From NCBI GenBank assembly GCA_013695565.1, contig JACDAG010000584.1, forward strand, positions 1 through 7,015: a DNA stretch of 7,015 nucleotides, given 5' to 3'. Origin of the DNA: Bradyrhizobium sp. (GTDB lineage Bacteria; Pseudomonadota; Alphaproteobacteria; Rhizobiales; Xanthobacteraceae). Within the stretch, counting starts at the first letter, position 1, and each line of letters opens with the position of its first letter. Position numbers and translations under genes: made by a program. The notes beneath the pieces are model-generated. The model searched no databases. It worked only from the letters and a program-made list of their open reading frames with translations, and had not been told where the DNA came from. Of the stretch, positions 5,498 to 7,015 are shown piece after piece.

Positions 5498-6607
5498 ATG
5501 CCGGACTCCGACCCTATCCACGATAATCCGCGCAATACGCGCAACCTTCCGGCCGTCGTGCAGGAAGGCGAGGTGCTGCGCCCGGCCGCCGAGAACTGGC
5601 TGACCAAAGCCATCCGCACGTTGTTCGGCTGGAAGCCGGGATCGGTCCGCGCCGATCTGCAGGTCGTGCTCGACACCTCCACGCCCGACGATGTCGGCTT
5701 TTCCGCCATCGAGCGCACCATGCTGCGCAACATCCTCGGCCTGAACGAGCGGCGCATTGCCGACGTGATGGTGCACCGGGCCGACATCGTCGCGGTCAAG
5801 CGCGATATCGCGCTCGGCGAATTGATGAGCCTGTTCGAGAGCGCGGCCCATTCGCGCCTCGTCGTCTACAACGAAACGCTCGACGATCCCGAAGGCATCG
5901 TTCATATCCGCGACCTGCTGGCGTTCATGACCGCGAGGGCGCGCATCGGCGACACCAGCAAGGCCAAGCGCAAGAAGCCGTTCCCGGCGGGCCTCGATCT
6001 GCGCGCAGTGGATTTGGCGATGCCGCTGGCGGACGCCAACATCATTCGCAAGCTGCTTTTCGTGCCGCCGTCGATGCGGGCGATCGACCTCTTGGCGCAG
6101 ATGCAGGCCTCGCGCATCCATCTCGCGCTGGTGGTCGACGAATATGGCGGTACCGACGGCCTGGTGTCGATCGAAGACATCGTCGAACAGATCGTCGGCG
6201 AAATCGACGACGAGCATGACAGCGACGAGCCGCCCGCGATCGTGCGGCAGGCAGACAACTCATTCATCGCCGACGCCCGCGCGAGCCTCGAGGACGCCCG
6301 CTCGGTGATCGGCGAGGATTTCATCACCGGCGAAGCCAGCGATGAGGTCGCAACCCTCGGCGGCTATCTCGTCGCCCAGGTCGGCCGCCTGCCGGTGCGT
6401 GGCGAAGTCATTTCAGGGCCCGGCAATTACGAGATCGAAGTGCTCGACGCCGATCCGCGGCGGGTCAAGCGGCTGCGCATTGCCGTCCGCAAGGAACGCC
6501 CCGCGCCCCGCACCCAGCGCCGCCGCGAAGCAGCACCTGATCCCAACGCGCCGCAGGCCAATGACAATTCGCCGCCATCGTCCAGCGATGGAGCCGGCCC
6601 GCAGTGA
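5498..6607 (+). CDS. CorC/YbeX-like CBS-pair and CorC_HlyC domain protein (hemolysin family)
   Basis: A soluble protein of 369 residues with no transmembrane segment, so it lacks the DUF21 membrane domain of the longer hemolysin-C/CNNM relatives. It carries a CBS pair (about 85-145 and 168-233), with the family hallmark LALVVDEYGGTDGLVSIEDI (209-228) and then EQIVGEIDDEHD, followed by a CorC_HlyC domain (about 250-332). The tail 334-369 is Arg/Pro/Ser-rich and looks disordered. E. coli YbeX (CorC) occupies the same place before lnt. It was historically tied to Mg2+/Co2+ efflux with CorA and more recently to ribosome/RNA homeostasis, so the function is unsettled. The label hemolysin is inherited and not evidence of toxicity. 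I chose the ATG at 5498 (1 nt after the ybeY stop); the ATG at 5471 in the same frame is inside ybeY. The stop overlaps the lnt GTG. Confidence 0.9.
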   Translation: MPDSDPIHDNPRNTRNLPAVVQEGEVLRPAAENWLTKAIRTLFGWKPGSVRADLQVVLDTSTPDDVGFSAIERTMLRNILGLNERRIADVMVHRADIVAVKRDIALGELMSLFESAAHSRLVVYNETLDDPEGIVHIRDLLAFMTARARIGDTSKAKRKKPFPAGLDLRAVDLAMPLADANIIRKLLFVPPSMRAIDLLAQMQASRIHLALVVDEYGGTDGLVSIEDIVEQIVGEIDDEHDSDEPPAIVRQADNSFIADARASLEDARSVIGEDFITGEASDEVATLGGYLVAQVGRLPVRGEVISGPGNYEIEVLDADPRRVKRLRIAVRKERPAPRTQRRREAAPDPNAPQANDNSPPSSSDGAGPQ

Positions 6608-7015
6608 ACGCCGCCAACAAACTCCGCACGGCCGGCCTGGCGATCATCCTCGCCTGGGGATGGAAGCGGGCGGCGATCGCGCTGGTAGCGGGCGCGCTGT
6701 CTGCGCTGGCGATGGCGCCGTTCAATGCCTGGCCGGTGCTGTTCGTGACGTTTCCGATCGCGATCTGGCTGATCGACGGCGCGGGGGCCGGACGCTGGCG
6801 CGGGGTGCCGGCAGCGGCGATGTCGGGCTTCTGGTTCGGGCTCGGCTATTTCGTGGTCGGCCTTTACTGGATCGGCTACGCCTTCCTGGTCGATGCACCG
6901 ACCTTTGCCTGGCTGATGCCTTTCGCGGTGCTCGGCCTGCCGGCCTATCTCGCGTTGTTCACCGCGGCAGGCTTTGCATTGGCGCGCTCGCTCTGGACCC
7001 GCGACGCGTCGCGGC
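6604..7015 (+). CDS. lnt: Lnt, apolipoprotein N-acyltransferase (3'-truncated by window edge)
   Basis: An inner-membrane enzyme that transfers an acyl chain from phospholipid to the N-terminal Cys of diacylglyceryl lipoproteins, the last step of lipoprotein maturation. The first 137 codons are present. After a short basic lead come hydrophobic segments at about 22-40, 43-58, 72-94 and 101-126. The LSALAMAPFNAWP stretch (32-44) and GFWFGLGYFVVGLYWIG (75-91) are typical of Lnt N-termini. The nitrilase-like catalytic domain (Glu-Lys-Cys triad, Glu267/Lys335/Cys387 in E. coli) lies beyond the window and cannot be checked. The GTG start overlaps the corC stop as GTGA, which indicates translational coupling. 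The position after the CorC-like gene matches E. coli ybeX-lnt. No frameshift or break is visible in the part seen. Confidence 0.9.
   Translation, partial: MNAANKLRTAGLAIILAWGWKRAAIALVAGALSALAMAPFNAWPVLFVTFPIAIWLIDGAGAGRWRGVPAAAMSGFWFGLGYFVVGLYWIGYAFLVDAPTFAWLMPFAVLGLPAYLALFTAAGFALARSLWTRDASR

Noticed and set aside
5345..6217. Open frame of 290 codons on the - strand across ybeY and the CorC-like gene
   Set aside because: It spans two real coding regions in antisense and has no recognisable domain.

Overview
The window comes from a high-GC alphaproteobacterial chromosome, most likely a member of the Bradyrhizobium/Rhodopseudomonas/Afipia group. The clues are the protein sequences, a rhizobial-type Mur/Fur regulator, the gene order and the style of the intergenic palindromic repeat. 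The genus is inferred from recalled similarity and not proven. All nine genes lie on the + strand, tightly packed. The only gap above 100 nt is the 229-nt stretch 2199-2427, and no gene-free stretch reaches 300 nt.

Left block (1-2198): the 3' part of tsaB (tRNA t6A synthesis) is cut by the window edge. It is translationally coupled by ATGA to rimI (ribosomal protein/TsaD-type N-acetyltransferase). After 51 nt comes a Fur-superfamily regulator of the Mur type (manganese/iron), and then, 6 nt later, a HAD-family phosphatase with a GTG start.

Middle (2199-2427): a 129-nt multi-branched palindromic element with a 13-bp terminal inverted repeat and five internal hairpins, followed by a TATAAT-type promoter candidate and a GGCGCC leader hairpin before miaB.

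Right block (2428-7015): miaB, phoH, ybeY, a corC/ybeX-like CBS protein and the 5' part of lnt. This is the same order as the E. coli miaB-ybeZ-ybeY-ybeX-lnt cluster. It joins tRNA modification (MiaB), RNA-linked ATPase and rRNA maturation functions (PhoH, YbeY), a soluble CBS-domain protein and lipoprotein N-acylation (Lnt). Spacings of 4, 83, 1 and -4 nt suggest one transcript. The 83-nt phoH-ybeY gap holds a perfect 9-bp GC hairpin.

Overall this is a core housekeeping region. I found no new defence, mobile or biosynthetic system. The best item for a second look is the structured repeat upstream of miaB, followed by the phoH-ybeY hairpin and the Mur protein without the usual Cys pair.
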